64,000 nucleotides of DNA from Chloroflexus aggregans DSM 9485. GTDB taxonomy: Bacteria; Chloroflexota; Chloroflexia; Chloroflexales; Chloroflexaceae. Every line of letters begins with the position of its first letter. The stretch's first letter is position 1. This document shows positions 57,001 to 64,000 of the stretch, one piece after another. The position numbers and the translations under genes are program-made. The stretch lies in contig NC_011831.1 of NCBI RefSeq assembly GCF_000021945.1, positions 4,291,353 through 4,355,352 of the forward strand. The letters are read 5' to 3'. The notes beneath the pieces were generated by a model, which worked only from the letters and a program-made list of their open reading frames with translations, was not told the origin of the DNA and made no database searches.

Positions 57001-57461
57001 TACTTTTTTATGCTGGACATGTTGCTTGGGCTTTTCAAAAAGACGAGAATTGCTATGTTTATGGTAGTACAGATGGTCTTAGAAAGGAAGATAGGGGGAA
57101 ATATTTTTGGGTAAAAGGTCTTGATGATTGTATAAAAGAAGATGAAGTTATCAATGATATGAAAGCACGTAACCCATCTAGAAAAGTAGAAGAATATGAC
57201 GCATACAAAATAATAGAAGTAGACGATCCAAACACTAATATTGAGTGGAAAATATCCGAGGTGGAAAAACGGCAATACGGCAATTTTTTTGGTAACTGTA
57301 TGGATGATACATACGATATATTAACAGCGTATGGTGCCAAACTTCCACTGCCAATAACAAAACCTCTTCCAACATGGTTCTTCGAAAGCATAGCTGGTGA
57401 AGCTCAGGAGCTGAACCCGAACCCGAAAATGAACACCACAGACCCAAAGGGGAAAAAATAG
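51012..57461 (+). CDS. RHS/YD-repeat protein with degenerate amidase-like domain and AT-rich C-terminal tip
   Basis: 2149 residues, exported (signal peptide about 1-30). Residues ~240-430 look like an N-acetylmuramoyl-L-alanine amidase (amidase_3) fold: VALDPDDNDGF, a spaced ILITRDATPFVN, RAAAINGFGADIAVTLAFN and AHLEVLFLDHIFD. Two zinc His positions read Asp and Ala, so it is probably inactive. From ~505 to ~1830 some 60 YD repeats form a shell, ending in the RHS core (VHFHARLYDPARGVWLSPDP). The last ~250 residues are different, encoded by AT-rich DNA (56820-57400), with GHVAWAF (~2002) and GNCMDDTYDIL (Cys ~2096), which could be a papain-like/permuted NlpC His-Cys pair. Such tips are usually toxins. 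No immunity gene is evident. ATG 51012 has GCGGGAGG upstream. Confidence 0.88.
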   Translation: MHRVWRWINLLTVFVVLSGLLPTQMPVVANESLSAASFRRVSPPQQAPSNPPQPAVSSYRIFVPLLQSPGLLLDTAEQVLNTDQPTTLTLLNNQIQVNFAPTTDERTIQATLTAYKGTPVTTPGRGQAGPALRLVLADRLHPGNEVRLPPTITPLPRQPFYPADTQVTPGIVLEWVYSDADIWGVDERSLGLYRRQAATDSWQRVPSAVIPDQNRLIAHLETGGEYALLGELQVVQLNQRTMRVALDPDDNDGFALWPQIGRVEEMTYNWRLVTAVEQRFRSSGCPVNILITRDATPFVNESLRAAAINGFGADIAVTLAFNSFIGTPWGGLGDGGPIAFARINAPADRSLAQRLLDSMRDYTGRRSTRPVLSPLPHPEFNSLTMPYAHLEVLFLDHIFDWPVINTAFDQIVNAVYAALVSELTQYGLLCTPPGGSNPTPPSLSARPSAELLLRLRNLGYQNFQRYGMDPVSFSTGNHILVQPLVRIPGRGGLDIDLTLVYNSQDPRCDILGCGWSFPYNIRLQRYSDESVAVVYPDGRTMLYEWTGSEYRPPAGGYDRLERREDFWFLTSRDGEQTWQFQETVTGLGILVAWRDRRGNALTFTHDLSGQDAWRRGEAVPRPPLTAITDATGRVIRVENDAAGRIRAFVLPDGRRFDLEFDDRGDLVAITDANTPTRGTYRFEYDERHRIVKQWDPEGILYLVNEYDDRDRVVRQVDASGSVSLASYDPIARTTVFTDNLGFRYVYAYDELYRVIAETDPLNRTSRTVYDDQYNVVAYTDANGRTVRASYDHRGRLTALHEPVSEGSLACREHSYSVDTKVWEYNGSGANADLPTAFIDELGRRWEYRYDDEGNLVQIIAPIGAMSFRFDEWGQRVASIDAAGRVTQYFYDAHGNLARIIDPKNGTTSFTHDITGRLLSITDANNRTVSFAYYGNDLIAKVTDAKGNELSFGYNPNGLLTSLTDRNGVTRRFSYDVNLNLIGELDHPNGAWLTYAYDRLQRLIRTTDRNGHSTEYRYDPAGQLREVIDPLGAISRFDYDAVGNLTSITDSLGGVQTITYDAADRPVTVTNPDGSSVTYCYDAADRLVRVVGPRSGEFYTLTYDAMDRLVAVTNALGATEHFEYDAVGNPIAQIDPLGNRTEWRYDELDRLVAIIAPPLADGTRPTTQFSYDAVGNLTSATTPRGFTIQYFYDENGNLTKVIDPLDAVTRYLYDPEDRLIAATDPNGHSIRYTYDPVGNVVAMTNGAGESLQFVYDAAYNVVEQIDPLGRVVRYDYNERNELVRVTDPLGNQTSYLRDALGRVSAVVDALGRRTDYVYDPLGRLLAVIDPLRNRTGYEYNEAGDLVAIRDANGNVSRFNFDVIGRLTGEIDPLGRQWRYVYDAANRPTQRIDALGRSTFYDYDSNGRLTGIRYSVPPTVQSPVTITYDLDGNETARCTDLGCVSHAYNPLGMPVETVDWAGRVVKRSFDAAGNLVELIYPDGRPVRYDYDAANRLIGITLPDQQKSIIERNRAGEVAQIIHPNGIRSSFSYDVAGRLTKINHRRADAAEPQTEFAYALDRVGNRVAVSETRAAFDGSNRRVNLTRSYTYDNNNRLIQTISNLGSDTRYTFDAVGNRIGTDGSRLTSDARLPQLPVKPEAIDQRYRYDAANQLIADGDTTIQYNANGERQREERRLPDGRVTTTDYQFDLEGRLIGVTVQTAGVVQMEASYTYDGYGRRATKTVRYPQTGLPPEVTEYTYDGLDIIGSEVRQGSLVASSSYFLMESPLVALRRPFAMERLDTGSTYWFQTDGLDSIVGITDEGGNLVGQMLYDEYGQRLAGDPTLQRFAFTAQAYDAETGFVHFHARLYDPARGVWLSPDPYRGNIALPNSLHRYGYVANNPTGWIDAWGYDRQTSGGSGVRLAVGSNSRVSVDVSYSGGNRSPVNPGTGSAAKKLSKGKAMVFFKKNSAPIRLKDITGRLYPAIRSMFSGTFFGGLSPFYAGLSYGARLIEDSFGDSLLFYAGHVAWAFQKDENCYVYGSTDGLRKEDRGKYFWVKGLDDCIKEDEVINDMKARNPSRKVEEYDAYKIIEVDDPNTNIEWKISEVEKRQYGNFFGNCMDDTYDILTAYGAKLPLPITKPLPTWFFESIAGEAQELNPNPKMNTTDPKGKK

Positions 57462-57521
57462 CTGGTGAAGCTCAGGAGCTGAACCCGAACCCGAAAATGA
57501 ACACCACAAACCCAAAGGAGC
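57390..57521 (+). repeat. Tandem duplication (68-bp period) at the end of the RHS gene
   Basis: ATAGCTGGTGAAGCTCAGG... to ...CCCAAAGG occurs at 57390-57450 and again at 57458-57518 with one or two changes. The first copy encodes the RHS C-terminus; the second begins at its stop codon and ends in the ribosome site AAAGGAG of the next gene. The period is not a multiple of 3. Confidence 0.9.
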
Positions 57522-57525
57522 ACTT

Positions 57526-60500
57526 ATGTCGAACCGAACACGTTCTTTGTTCGTGCTCACGGCCATGGTAGCGGTGATACTGACCACAATGCCGGTTAAG
57601 GCTACCTTTGGCTGCCAAGGCGAGCTTGATGAGAAGTCGCGGTTGGGGTTGATGCCACCGGCATGCGGCCCGGCTCTCAACGAACCGGTAACGACCACGA
57701 CGGCTGAGGCGACAATGTTTGCCTCCCCGCTTGAGGTGTCGGTGTCCAGTTGGCCGCAAGTGGTGGCAGCGGTAAACCTTGATACCGACTCGGCTGCCGA
57801 GTTGCCGTTGTTGACCGATCAGTATTTTGCACCAGAGACCGATCGGTCGTTGTTTGTCTACGATCTACAAGATAGCACATTGCGCGCGGTGCAGCAGGTG
57901 GCAGCCGGTTCTACACCGTCGGCTATGGCAGTCACCGCCGGTCAGTCTGGCCCTCTCGTGGCCGCAGCGTTAGCCGGAAGCAATGCGTTGGCGGTGTATA
58001 CCGGCACAGTGCCTTTGCGTGGTCCGCATATGCTGCGCCAGACCGGTTCGCCTGATGCTGTGGCCTTTGCCGATGTAAATGGCGATTTGTGGCCCGACCT
58101 TGCAGCGGTTAGTCCAGAAATTGATACGATCACGATCCGTAATCCGCATCAAGCCGGTATGCCGATCCTGTTGCAGGTACCCTTCGCCACCGATGGGTTT
58201 AGTGCGTTACGGGTTGGTGATCTCGATAATAATGGGTTTGATGATCTGGTCGTGTTGCGTGGCGCCGGTTATACGCGCGATTCGGTGGTGATTTTGTTGC
58301 AAGGGAGTAGTGGTTTTCCCCATCAATTAACGCTGAGTCCGGAAACAGGTGGTTTTTTACCGCATAGTCTGGCAGTTGGCGATCTGAATGGCGATGGCCG
58401 TGATGATATTGCCGTGGTAGCCGGTGGCAATAGTCCAAACGCTTTTCTTAGTGTGTTTCTGCAAACAACGAGTGGTTTCACCGCTTTGCCACCGTTGCCG
58501 ACATTCCACATCCCCGGTGCCGTGTCAATTGCCGACGTTACCCACGACGGGCGGAATGATATAGTGGTGTTTCACCATGCATGGCGTACATTGAGTGTCT
58601 ATGCTCAACAGTCTGATGGTCGTTTTGCCGAGCCGATGACGAAAACGGTACCGTATAGTGGATCGCGTCGGCCTGACTCGTTAAGTGTGGCCGATGTGAA
58701 TGGTGATGGTGGTTTAGATGTGGCCCTGGTGGGTCGCCAACCCGGTCTGACAGTGCTGCTCAATACGGCCGGTGCGCCGGTAGCGACGATCACGTCACCG
58801 GACGCAACGACACGCTTGCCGGCCGGTCCACTGCTTGTTCGGGGCACGATGAGTAGCGGTACTGTGCAGGTTGAGGTGCGGATTAAGGGGGTCACTGATT
58901 GGCAACCGGCAACGTTGAGTGCAAGCGAGTGGCAGGCTACGCTAACCTTGCCTGATGCAGTACGGCCATATACGATTGAAGCACGAGCAATTGATAGTAG
59001 TGGCCGAGTGCAAGCACCGCCGGCACAGCTACGGATACAGGTCGCGCCATTACTGATCGGTTATGCAGTGGCCGATAACGGCGAATCGCCTGTCCCCGGT
59101 GATCGCCTGATGCGGTTTGATCCGGAGACCGGTGCAGCGACGCTGATCGGCTCGACCGGTACCGATCATATTCACGCCATCACGTTTTTGCCCGGTACTA
59201 ATACGTTGTTGGCGGCCAACCTTGATCGTCTCGGTACGATCGATCTCACCACCGGCCGCTTTACCCCATTCCCGCGCCCGTTTGGTGTCGGACGCAACGG
59301 GAGCCGGACGCGCGTCTTCACTAATGCCCATGGGTTGACCCCCGATCCGCGCGATGGTACGCTCTTTGCCGCAATGCGGTTGGGAAATGGGCAGCCTGAT
59401 CTGTTGTTCAAACTCAATCCGGTTACCGGTACGTATATACCTGATGCGTTTGGGCCGGGTAAGGATTTTGTGGAGGTAACCGGTGTTGGTGTTGGTGATG
59501 ATATTGACGATCTGGCCTTTGACCCCGCTACCAACACGCTATACGCCATTGCAAACGTTGATGGTCGCCGAGATCAACTTGTGACGCTCGATCCCGTTAC
59601 CGGTGTTGCAACAGTGATCGGTAGTCTTGGGGTTGAGAATATGGAAGGGTTAGCTCTCGCGCCAAATGGTGTACTGTACGGTAGTACCGGTAGCTCACGG
59701 CCGGCAACGCGCGATCGACTATGGACGATCAATCGTACTAACGGAACGGCCAGTTTGGTCGGGCCGTTTGGGATCGAAACTGACTACGAGGCAATTGCTT
59801 TCGTACCGCCGCGAGTGACCGTTCCTACCCTTGCCACAGTGCCGCGGTTGAGTAGTCTCATGGTACATAATGCTCAATTGACGACTTCTGACTTATCGGT
59901 CACCATTCAAGGTGGGATAGCTCACGGTGATTCGTCGAATCTCGTACTCATCACCGAATATGCGTTTGATCCGGTACAGAGCGATTGGCAACCGCATACC
60001 GGTAGTGTGCAACTGGCAACGACCTATATTCCGGCAGATACGCTGGCTAACGGTGTGTCGTGGCAATTAGTACGCACTGTTGGAGCGCATTATATTCTCG
60101 CAGGAGTCGTCAATGATAACGGTCAATCACTATCTCTACCTGAGCGTGCTCTCATCAACTATCTGCCGCCACAATTCGATTTGGCCGCCGGTGAAGTGGC
60201 TGTCTTCCGTTATATCCTGAATACCGGGGATCAGCTCGATGTACAGCTTGAAACACTAAATGGTGATGCTGATATCGTGATCTGGTCAGGCGATGATCCA
60301 GAAACAGCATGGGTGAGCAATCTCGCTGTCGGTAACGATCATATCTACCTTACCGCACCCCTTGATGGCTTGTATCAGATCGAAATCCGTGCTCAGATGA
60401 GGAGCACTGTACGTTTGCACATCTCGTCGATTGCACGTGAACAAGCTTCACCACGTGCTGATGGGAGTGCCGGACGCGATCCCGGTAAGGAGCTGCCGAG

Positions 60501-60594
60501 TGAGCCGGTTGTTAGTCTGGCAGCGATCCCGACAAGCCTGATCACCGATCCGGGTACGTCTCATACTATCTACCTTCCCATTATCGGGCGCTGA
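57526..60594 (+). CDS. Secreted FG-GAP/beta-propeller protein with PPC-like C-terminus
   Basis: 1022 residues with a signal peptide (about 1-27). Residues ~170-420 hold at least five FG-GAP/VCBS calcium-binding repeats (FADVNGDLWPDLAAV, GDLDNNGFDDLVVL, GDLNGDGRDDIAVV, ADVTHDGRNDIVVF, ADVNGDGGLDVALV). An Ig-like module follows (PVATITSPDATTRLPAGPLL), then a second propeller (GDRLMRFDPETGAATLIGST; LVTLDPVTGVATVIGSLG). Near the end is a pre-peptidase-like domain (FDLAAGEVAVFRYILNTG, LYQIEIRAQ) and the tail HTIYLPIIGR. No enzyme motif. Likely a cell-surface binding or adhesion protein. It starts 65 bases after the RHS gene, behind AAAGGAG, and may be co-transcribed with it. Confidence 0.85.
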   Translation: MSNRTRSLFVLTAMVAVILTTMPVKATFGCQGELDEKSRLGLMPPACGPALNEPVTTTTAEATMFASPLEVSVSSWPQVVAAVNLDTDSAAELPLLTDQYFAPETDRSLFVYDLQDSTLRAVQQVAAGSTPSAMAVTAGQSGPLVAAALAGSNALAVYTGTVPLRGPHMLRQTGSPDAVAFADVNGDLWPDLAAVSPEIDTITIRNPHQAGMPILLQVPFATDGFSALRVGDLDNNGFDDLVVLRGAGYTRDSVVILLQGSSGFPHQLTLSPETGGFLPHSLAVGDLNGDGRDDIAVVAGGNSPNAFLSVFLQTTSGFTALPPLPTFHIPGAVSIADVTHDGRNDIVVFHHAWRTLSVYAQQSDGRFAEPMTKTVPYSGSRRPDSLSVADVNGDGGLDVALVGRQPGLTVLLNTAGAPVATITSPDATTRLPAGPLLVRGTMSSGTVQVEVRIKGVTDWQPATLSASEWQATLTLPDAVRPYTIEARAIDSSGRVQAPPAQLRIQVAPLLIGYAVADNGESPVPGDRLMRFDPETGAATLIGSTGTDHIHAITFLPGTNTLLAANLDRLGTIDLTTGRFTPFPRPFGVGRNGSRTRVFTNAHGLTPDPRDGTLFAAMRLGNGQPDLLFKLNPVTGTYIPDAFGPGKDFVEVTGVGVGDDIDDLAFDPATNTLYAIANVDGRRDQLVTLDPVTGVATVIGSLGVENMEGLALAPNGVLYGSTGSSRPATRDRLWTINRTNGTASLVGPFGIETDYEAIAFVPPRVTVPTLATVPRLSSLMVHNAQLTTSDLSVTIQGGIAHGDSSNLVLITEYAFDPVQSDWQPHTGSVQLATTYIPADTLANGVSWQLVRTVGAHYILAGVVNDNGQSLSLPERALINYLPPQFDLAAGEVAVFRYILNTGDQLDVQLETLNGDADIVIWSGDDPETAWVSNLAVGNDHIYLTAPLDGLYQIEIRAQMRSTVRLHISSIAREQASPRADGSAGRDPGKELPSEPVVSLAAIPTSLITDPGTSHTIYLPIIGR

Positions 60595-60615
60595 ACCTTT
60601 GCTATTGATACTGTC

Positions 60616-60658
60616 AACGCGAGGTGGCTATCTTTGGTCATCTCGCGTTTTCCTTTTA
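60616..60658 (+). terminator. Terminator after the FG-GAP gene
   Basis: AACGCGAGGTG (60616-60626) pairs with CATCTCGCGTT (60639-60649) with one G-T pair; the 3' arm is followed by TTCCTTTT. Confidence 0.75.
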
Positions 60659-60740
60659 CCATCCTCCCCGCTTAACATGCCGGTCATAACTCTGTGTTAC
60701 CATAGAACCAAAGATTAATCGCTACTTTGCGGAGAATGAC

Positions 60741-61418
60741 ATGACGACCGTCTATTTGATCCGCCACGGTGAAACTGATTGGAATATGCAAGGGCGGTGG
60801 CAGGGGCATGTCGATGTGCCACTGAACGAAATTGGATACCGGCAAGCACGGTTGCTGGCCAACCGACTGGCCCGCGATGGGGTAAGGTTTGAGGCTATTT
60901 ATAGCAGTGATCTTGCACGCGCCTACCAAACTGCGTGGGAGATCGGCACCGTTTTGAAAGTACCCGTTCAACTCTTGCCGGCACTCCGCGAGATCGATAC
61001 CGGACGTTGGAGTGGGCTAACCACCGATGAGGTGCGCACGCAGTTTCCCGATGAATGGGAACAGATTATGCAAGGCCATGATCTGCCGCGCGGCGGTGGT
61101 GAGACGATAGCTGCTTTGCAACGGCGGGTGGTAATGGCAGTCGAGGCGATGGTCGCACAGCATCGTGGTCACACACTGGCTTTCGTGACGCACGGTGGTT
61201 GTATTCGGGCCTTGTTGGCGCACGCCGAGAATCTGACAGGGTCGGTGTTCGGCAATTATCCCCATATCGGCAATACTTCGGTTTCGATCCTCGAAATCGG
61301 CTATAAGCACTGGCGGGTGAAGCTGTTGAATGACATGCGCCATCTCGAAGTAGAGCACGAGCCGAGTCTCGTCTCCACGCCACCTGATGACGCTGAATTG
61401 CCTACCGCAGAGCAATGA
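60741..61418 (+). CDS. Histidine phosphatase family protein
   Basis: 225 residues. The phosphoglycerate-mutase-like fold signature is complete: LIRHGETDWN with the catalytic His9, SSDLARAYQTA with a second Arg, LREIDTGRWSGLTTDEV (Glu donor) and FVTHGGCIRALL with the second His. It could be a phosphoglycerate phosphatase/mutase or alpha-ribazole phosphatase (CobC); the substrate cannot be told from motifs. GCGGAGAATGAC precedes the ATG. It overlaps the next gene as ATGA. Confidence 0.9.
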   Translation: MTTVYLIRHGETDWNMQGRWQGHVDVPLNEIGYRQARLLANRLARDGVRFEAIYSSDLARAYQTAWEIGTVLKVPVQLLPALREIDTGRWSGLTTDEVRTQFPDEWEQIMQGHDLPRGGGETIAALQRRVVMAVEAMVAQHRGHTLAFVTHGGCIRALLAHAENLTGSVFGNYPHIGNTSVSILEIGYKHWRVKLLNDMRHLEVEHEPSLVSTPPDDAELPTAEQ

Positions 61419-62212
61419 GCGTGACCACCAACCGGTTTGAATTGTATCGCGTTGAGACGCCAGAGGGCATTACGATTACCTACACGCCCGCCGGGTTGGC
61501 CAGTCGCAGTTTGGCGGCGATGTTTGATTATACGGTGATGCTGGTGTTATTCGTAACCGGCCTGGTAACGATCATAGTCTCCGGCAGCGTCGCTGATGAA
61601 GATGTTGTCGGTGCGTTGTTGGCGTTGTTGGCGTTTGCCATCAATTGGGGTTACTACGTTATCTTCGAGCTGGTTTGGAATGGTCAGACGCCGGGGAAAC
61701 GGCTGTTACGACTCCGGGTGATCCGCGAGGGGGGACGTCCGGTTGATGGCGCTGCCGTGGTGGTGCGGAATCTTATGCGTGCCATCGATTTCTTACCGTT
61801 CGGGTACGGTGTTGGTATGCTGACGATCTTTGTGGATCGTTACCATCGGCGACTCGGTGATCTGACGGCGGGAACGGTGGTGGTGCGCGAAGGTCAGCTT
61901 ATCACGCTGTCTCAGATGCTCCAGCCGATGCACGCCCATGTATCGCCACGCGCCCCTGATGCGCCGCCAACCCCTCTGCTGCCCAATGTTGAGCGGTTAA
62001 CGCCCGCCGATGTCGCGCTGATCGTTGAGTTCTTGCAGTGCCGCGATGCGCTGTTTGGCGATGCACGTGTGTCACTGGCCCACCAATTCGCGGCTGTGAT
62101 TCGCCGGCGTCTCTCGTTGCCCCCCTCAGAAGGTCATCCTGAACAGTTTCTTGAGCACGTGGTACGTGAATACGAGGTCGCTCAGGCTATGATGGCACGC
62201 CAATCGGGGTGA
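61415..62212 (+). CDS. RDD-family membrane protein
   Basis: 265 residues. RDD domain: GLASRSLAAMFDYTVMLVLF, a second helix (LLALLAFAINWGYYVIFELV), NGQTPGKRLLRLRVI and NLMRAIDFLPFGYGVGMLTI with DRYHRRLGDLTAGTVVV, i.e. three membrane helices with conserved R and D residues. Function is unknown for most; some are Na+/H+ antiporters. The C-terminal ~90 residues are soluble. Its 3' end overlaps the convergent miaA by 31 bases. Confidence 0.87.
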   Translation: MSVTTNRFELYRVETPEGITITYTPAGLASRSLAAMFDYTVMLVLFVTGLVTIIVSGSVADEDVVGALLALLAFAINWGYYVIFELVWNGQTPGKRLLRLRVIREGGRPVDGAAVVVRNLMRAIDFLPFGYGVGMLTIFVDRYHRRLGDLTAGTVVVREGQLITLSQMLQPMHAHVSPRAPDAPPTPLLPNVERLTPADVALIVEFLQCRDALFGDARVSLAHQFAAVIRRRLSLPPSEGHPEQFLEHVVREYEVAQAMMARQSG

Positions 62213-63072
62213 TCGGGCGTCCAGATTTCCAGATTGGGTAAGCGCCGGAACCACATCTCTTGCCGGCGGATGAAGGCATGGGTGTCGAAGCGTAGCCGTT
62301 CGATGCAGGTTGTCAGGTCGGCAGTCCCTTCAAAATAGGGCCGGAACTGAATATAACCAAGGCTCGACATTGCCGGCAACGACCAATCGTACCCGCCGGC
62401 AAGCAACTCGGCAACTTCGTCAACGAGTCCGGCGGCGATCATGCGCTCAATCCGGGCGTCGGCACGGGCATAGAGTTCGGTGCGTGGCCGGTGCAGCCAG
62501 ATCGTGCGCGGGCGAAACGGTGGTGGTTGTCGCTCTTGCAAGCGTGAGATCGGTTCACCGCTCACCAAATAGACTTCGAGTGCTCGGATGACCCGTCGCA
62601 CGTTGGTCGGTGGAATCCGCGCCGCGGCCACCGGGTCAACGGCGGCGAGGCGTGCGTGGAGGGTGGCCGGCCCTTCGTGCAGTGCCACCTGTTCAAGCTC
62701 GGCGCGTAGCTCAGGTTGGGGCGGAACACGCGGTATCTGCCATCCCTCCAACACGGCCGCTAGATATTGACCGGTACCGCCGACGAGCAACGGTACGTGT
62801 CCGCGCGCCTGAATATCGGCAATGGCTGCGAGCGCTAAATCTTGAAACTCGGCCAGCGAAAAGGACTGTTCGGGATCACGAATGTCGATTAAATGGTGCG
62901 GTGCGAGCGCTTGTTCGGTGGCGCTTGGTTTGGCAGTGCCGATGTTCATCTTGCGGTAAATTTGGCGCGAATCGGCAGAGACAATCTCGCCATTGATGCG
63001 CTGGGCCCACGCAACCGCTAGTTCGGTTTTGCCGACGGCGGTTGGCCCGACAATGGCAATGAGTTCATTCAC
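62182..63072 (-). CDS. miaA: tRNA dimethylallyltransferase
   Basis: 296 residues. MiaA transfers dimethylallyl from DMAPP to A37 of tRNAs reading UNN codons. Motifs: P-loop GPTAVGKTELAVAWA at 8-22, SADSRQIYRKMNIGTAKP, HHLIDIRDPEQSFSLAEFQ, VGGTGQYLAAVLEGWQIP, and DTHAFIRRQEMWFRRL near the end. Its substrate set includes the tRNA-Leu(UAA) encoded at 47658. Start ATG at 63072. Convergent overlap of 31 bases with the RDD gene. Confidence 0.95.
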   Translation of the reverse strand: MNELIAIVGPTAVGKTELAVAWAQRINGEIVSADSRQIYRKMNIGTAKPSATEQALAPHHLIDIRDPEQSFSLAEFQDLALAAIADIQARGHVPLLVGGTGQYLAAVLEGWQIPRVPPQPELRAELEQVALHEGPATLHARLAAVDPVAAARIPPTNVRRVIRALEVYLVSGEPISRLQERQPPPFRPRTIWLHRPRTELYARADARIERMIAAGLVDEVAELLAGGYDWSLPAMSSLGYIQFRPYFEGTADLTTCIERLRFDTHAFIRRQEMWFRRLPNLEIWTPDHPDWRAIIA

Positions 63073-63253
63073 CTCGTATCCTCACTCTTGCTCGATGATG
63101 TTATCATTTCTCTATAACGCATTGCGTTATACAGGATCGACCGGTGTATCATTCTCATGCTACAATACTTCTAGAGCCGTAGCAGTAAGACTACGGCCAC
63201 ATATCGGCTCAGGTGTCGATTGAAGACGTATCTGAGCGAGGCGGGAGGTTTGA

Positions 63254-63847
63254 ATGAACGATCAACGTGGCCACCAATTGAGACCCTCTACCATTACGAC
63301 CCGTGATGGCCGCACGTTACGTGTGCGCAGCCTCACCGCTACCGATGCCGATATACTTGAGCGGATGTTTTACCGCTTATCGCCTGAATCGATCTATCGC
63401 CGCTTTTTTATCGCTGCTGAGCATGCCTCACCGGAGCTGGTGCGTAAATCGGCGCAGCGCCTTGCTGCGATCAAACCTCATCGTGAAGCGGCGTTGGTTG
63501 CATTGGCCGATGAGAACGGGCGTGAGGAGGCCATCGCCGTTGCGCGGTTTGCGCGCTTACCCCATAACCCTAAGGTAGCGGAAGCATCAATATTGGTGCG
63601 TGACGATTATCATGGTCGCGGTGTGGGTCGGGCATTGCTCGAATTGTTGCTGGAGGAAGCGCGCGCAGCTAATCTCGAACGCTTGATCTTTTTGACCCAT
63701 GCCGATAATACTGCTATGATCCGCTTAGCGACCGGGCTTGGGCTGCCGTTCCATGGTCGTCACGCCGATGGTTTGTACGAGATTCATCTGTTATTGCAGC
63801 CGCAGGCTGTGCCAGAATATGCGTTTATCGGCACTGCACGAGGATAA
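63254..63847 (+). CDS. GNAT-family N-acetyltransferase
   Basis: 197 residues. Acetyl-CoA-binding GNAT motif A is seen as ASILVRDDYHGRGVGRALLELLLEEARA, followed by LERLIFLTHADNTAMIRLATGLG. The N-terminus (VRSLTATDADILERMFYRLSPESIYRRF) matches the acetyltransferase family also found fused to acyl-CoA synthetases (Pat-like), so lysine acetylation is one option. A GCGGGAGG ribosome site precedes the ATG; TACAAT at 63161-63166 could be its -10. Confidence 0.85.
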   Translation: MNDQRGHQLRPSTITTRDGRTLRVRSLTATDADILERMFYRLSPESIYRRFFIAAEHASPELVRKSAQRLAAIKPHREAALVALADENGREEAIAVARFARLPHNPKVAEASILVRDDYHGRGVGRALLELLLEEARAANLERLIFLTHADNTAMIRLATGLGLPFHGRHADGLYEIHLLLQPQAVPEYAFIGTARG

Positions 63848-63851
63848 TCGT

Positions 63852-64000
63852 ATGACGATCAGAGTAGGTCGCAGTATTGTCCCGATGGCGCTTACCGGCG
63901 CCATCGGTCTGTTAGGTGGGATGGTTGGTCTCGCTTACGCGGTGAGTTGGCGCGTAAGCCCCCCTCCGCGTCGGAGTTATCTCGATAGCTACACGTTTAC
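63852..64000 (+). CDS. Partial gene, N-terminus of a probable membrane-anchored hydrolase
   Basis: Only the first ~49 codons are in the window: a basic start, one hydrophobic segment (IVPMALTGAIGLLGGMVGLA) and then SPPPRRSYLDSYTF. This kind of beginning is common for membrane-anchored alpha/beta hydrolases, but the body is outside the window, so the family is a guess. It starts 4 bases after the acetyltransferase stop. Confidence 0.4.
   Translation, partial: MTIRVGRSIVPMALTGAIGLLGGMVGLAYAVSWRVSPPPRRSYLDSYTF

Overview
This is a gene-dense, moderately GC-rich bacterial window that reads like a Chloroflexota genome, most likely Chloroflexus or a close relative. That assignment is an inference. 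It rests on the large secreted proteins ending in a short IYLPIIGR-type tail, the fused tandem ThyX-like protein, abundant dispersed intergenic hairpins of the GTAGGGGCACGG and CGCAAAGACGCAAAG types, and overall codon use. No database search was possible.

Layout. 1-2.1 kb: end of a ClC channel, a rhomboid protease and an SDH-family Clp-fold protease. 2.3-5.4 kb: a GH67-like TIM-barrel protein followed by a 14-copy, 80-bp tandem repeat array. 5.4-13.1 kb: PHP hydrolase, a secreted Ig/TIG-type protein, a TspO gene interrupted by one in-frame TGA, an M20 dipeptidase, a DinB-like protein and a molybdenum hydroxylase large subunit. 13.1-16.2 kb: an AT-rich spacer and two decayed genes, a surface protein and a DUF3352 protein. 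16.3-20.4 kb: a DtxR-like regulator and a ferrous-iron operon feoA-feoA-feoB(G domain)-feoB(membrane)-feoC in which FeoB is split into two overlapping genes. 20.4-24.1 kb (minus strand): a second metK-yitT pair directly behind a PAS sensor gene that stops inside its fourth PAS domain. 24.9-29.0 kb: a remnant of a second molybdenum hydroxylase gene, then a Mn/Zn ABC transporter operon with a clear promoter and DtxR-type operator. 29.2-32.4 kb: TrkA-TrkH potassium uptake and HemW. 32.4-40.4 kb: a SAM-I riboswitch heading a methionine/SAM-recycling operon (mtnA, MetE-like protein, PfkB kinase, Gfo/Idh oxidoreductase, ahcY, metK, yitT). 41.0-47.6 kb: AlaX, TruB, NrnA, a Uma2 protein, GatB and an SH3-domain protein. 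47.7-48.6 kb: tRNA-Leu(UAA) and gene debris. 48.6-60.6 kb: tandem ThyX-like protein, a small HTH-like protein, a 2149-residue RHS protein with a foreign-looking AT-rich C-terminal tip, and an FG-GAP/beta-propeller secreted protein. 60.7-64 kb: histidine phosphatase, RDD membrane protein, MiaA, a GNAT acetyltransferase and the start of another exported protein.

How the parts fit. The operon at 32.4-40.4 kb covers SAM synthesis (MetK), S-adenosylhomocysteine hydrolysis (AhcY), probable removal of adenosine (PfkB kinase) and methylthioribose-1-phosphate salvage (MtnA). A SAM riboswitch controls it, and its last two genes are duplicated at 20.4-22.6 kb. The metal region looks like one regulon: the DtxR-like gene and the Mn/Zn transporter share a TTTAGGTTAG half-site at their promoters, and the feo promoter carries a weaker relative. 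The most unusual items are the RHS protein (a metal-ligand-less amidase-like domain and an AT-rich candidate toxin tip), the metK-yitT duplication that appears to have truncated a sensor gene, the split FeoB, and the concentration of broken genes between 7 and 16 kb.
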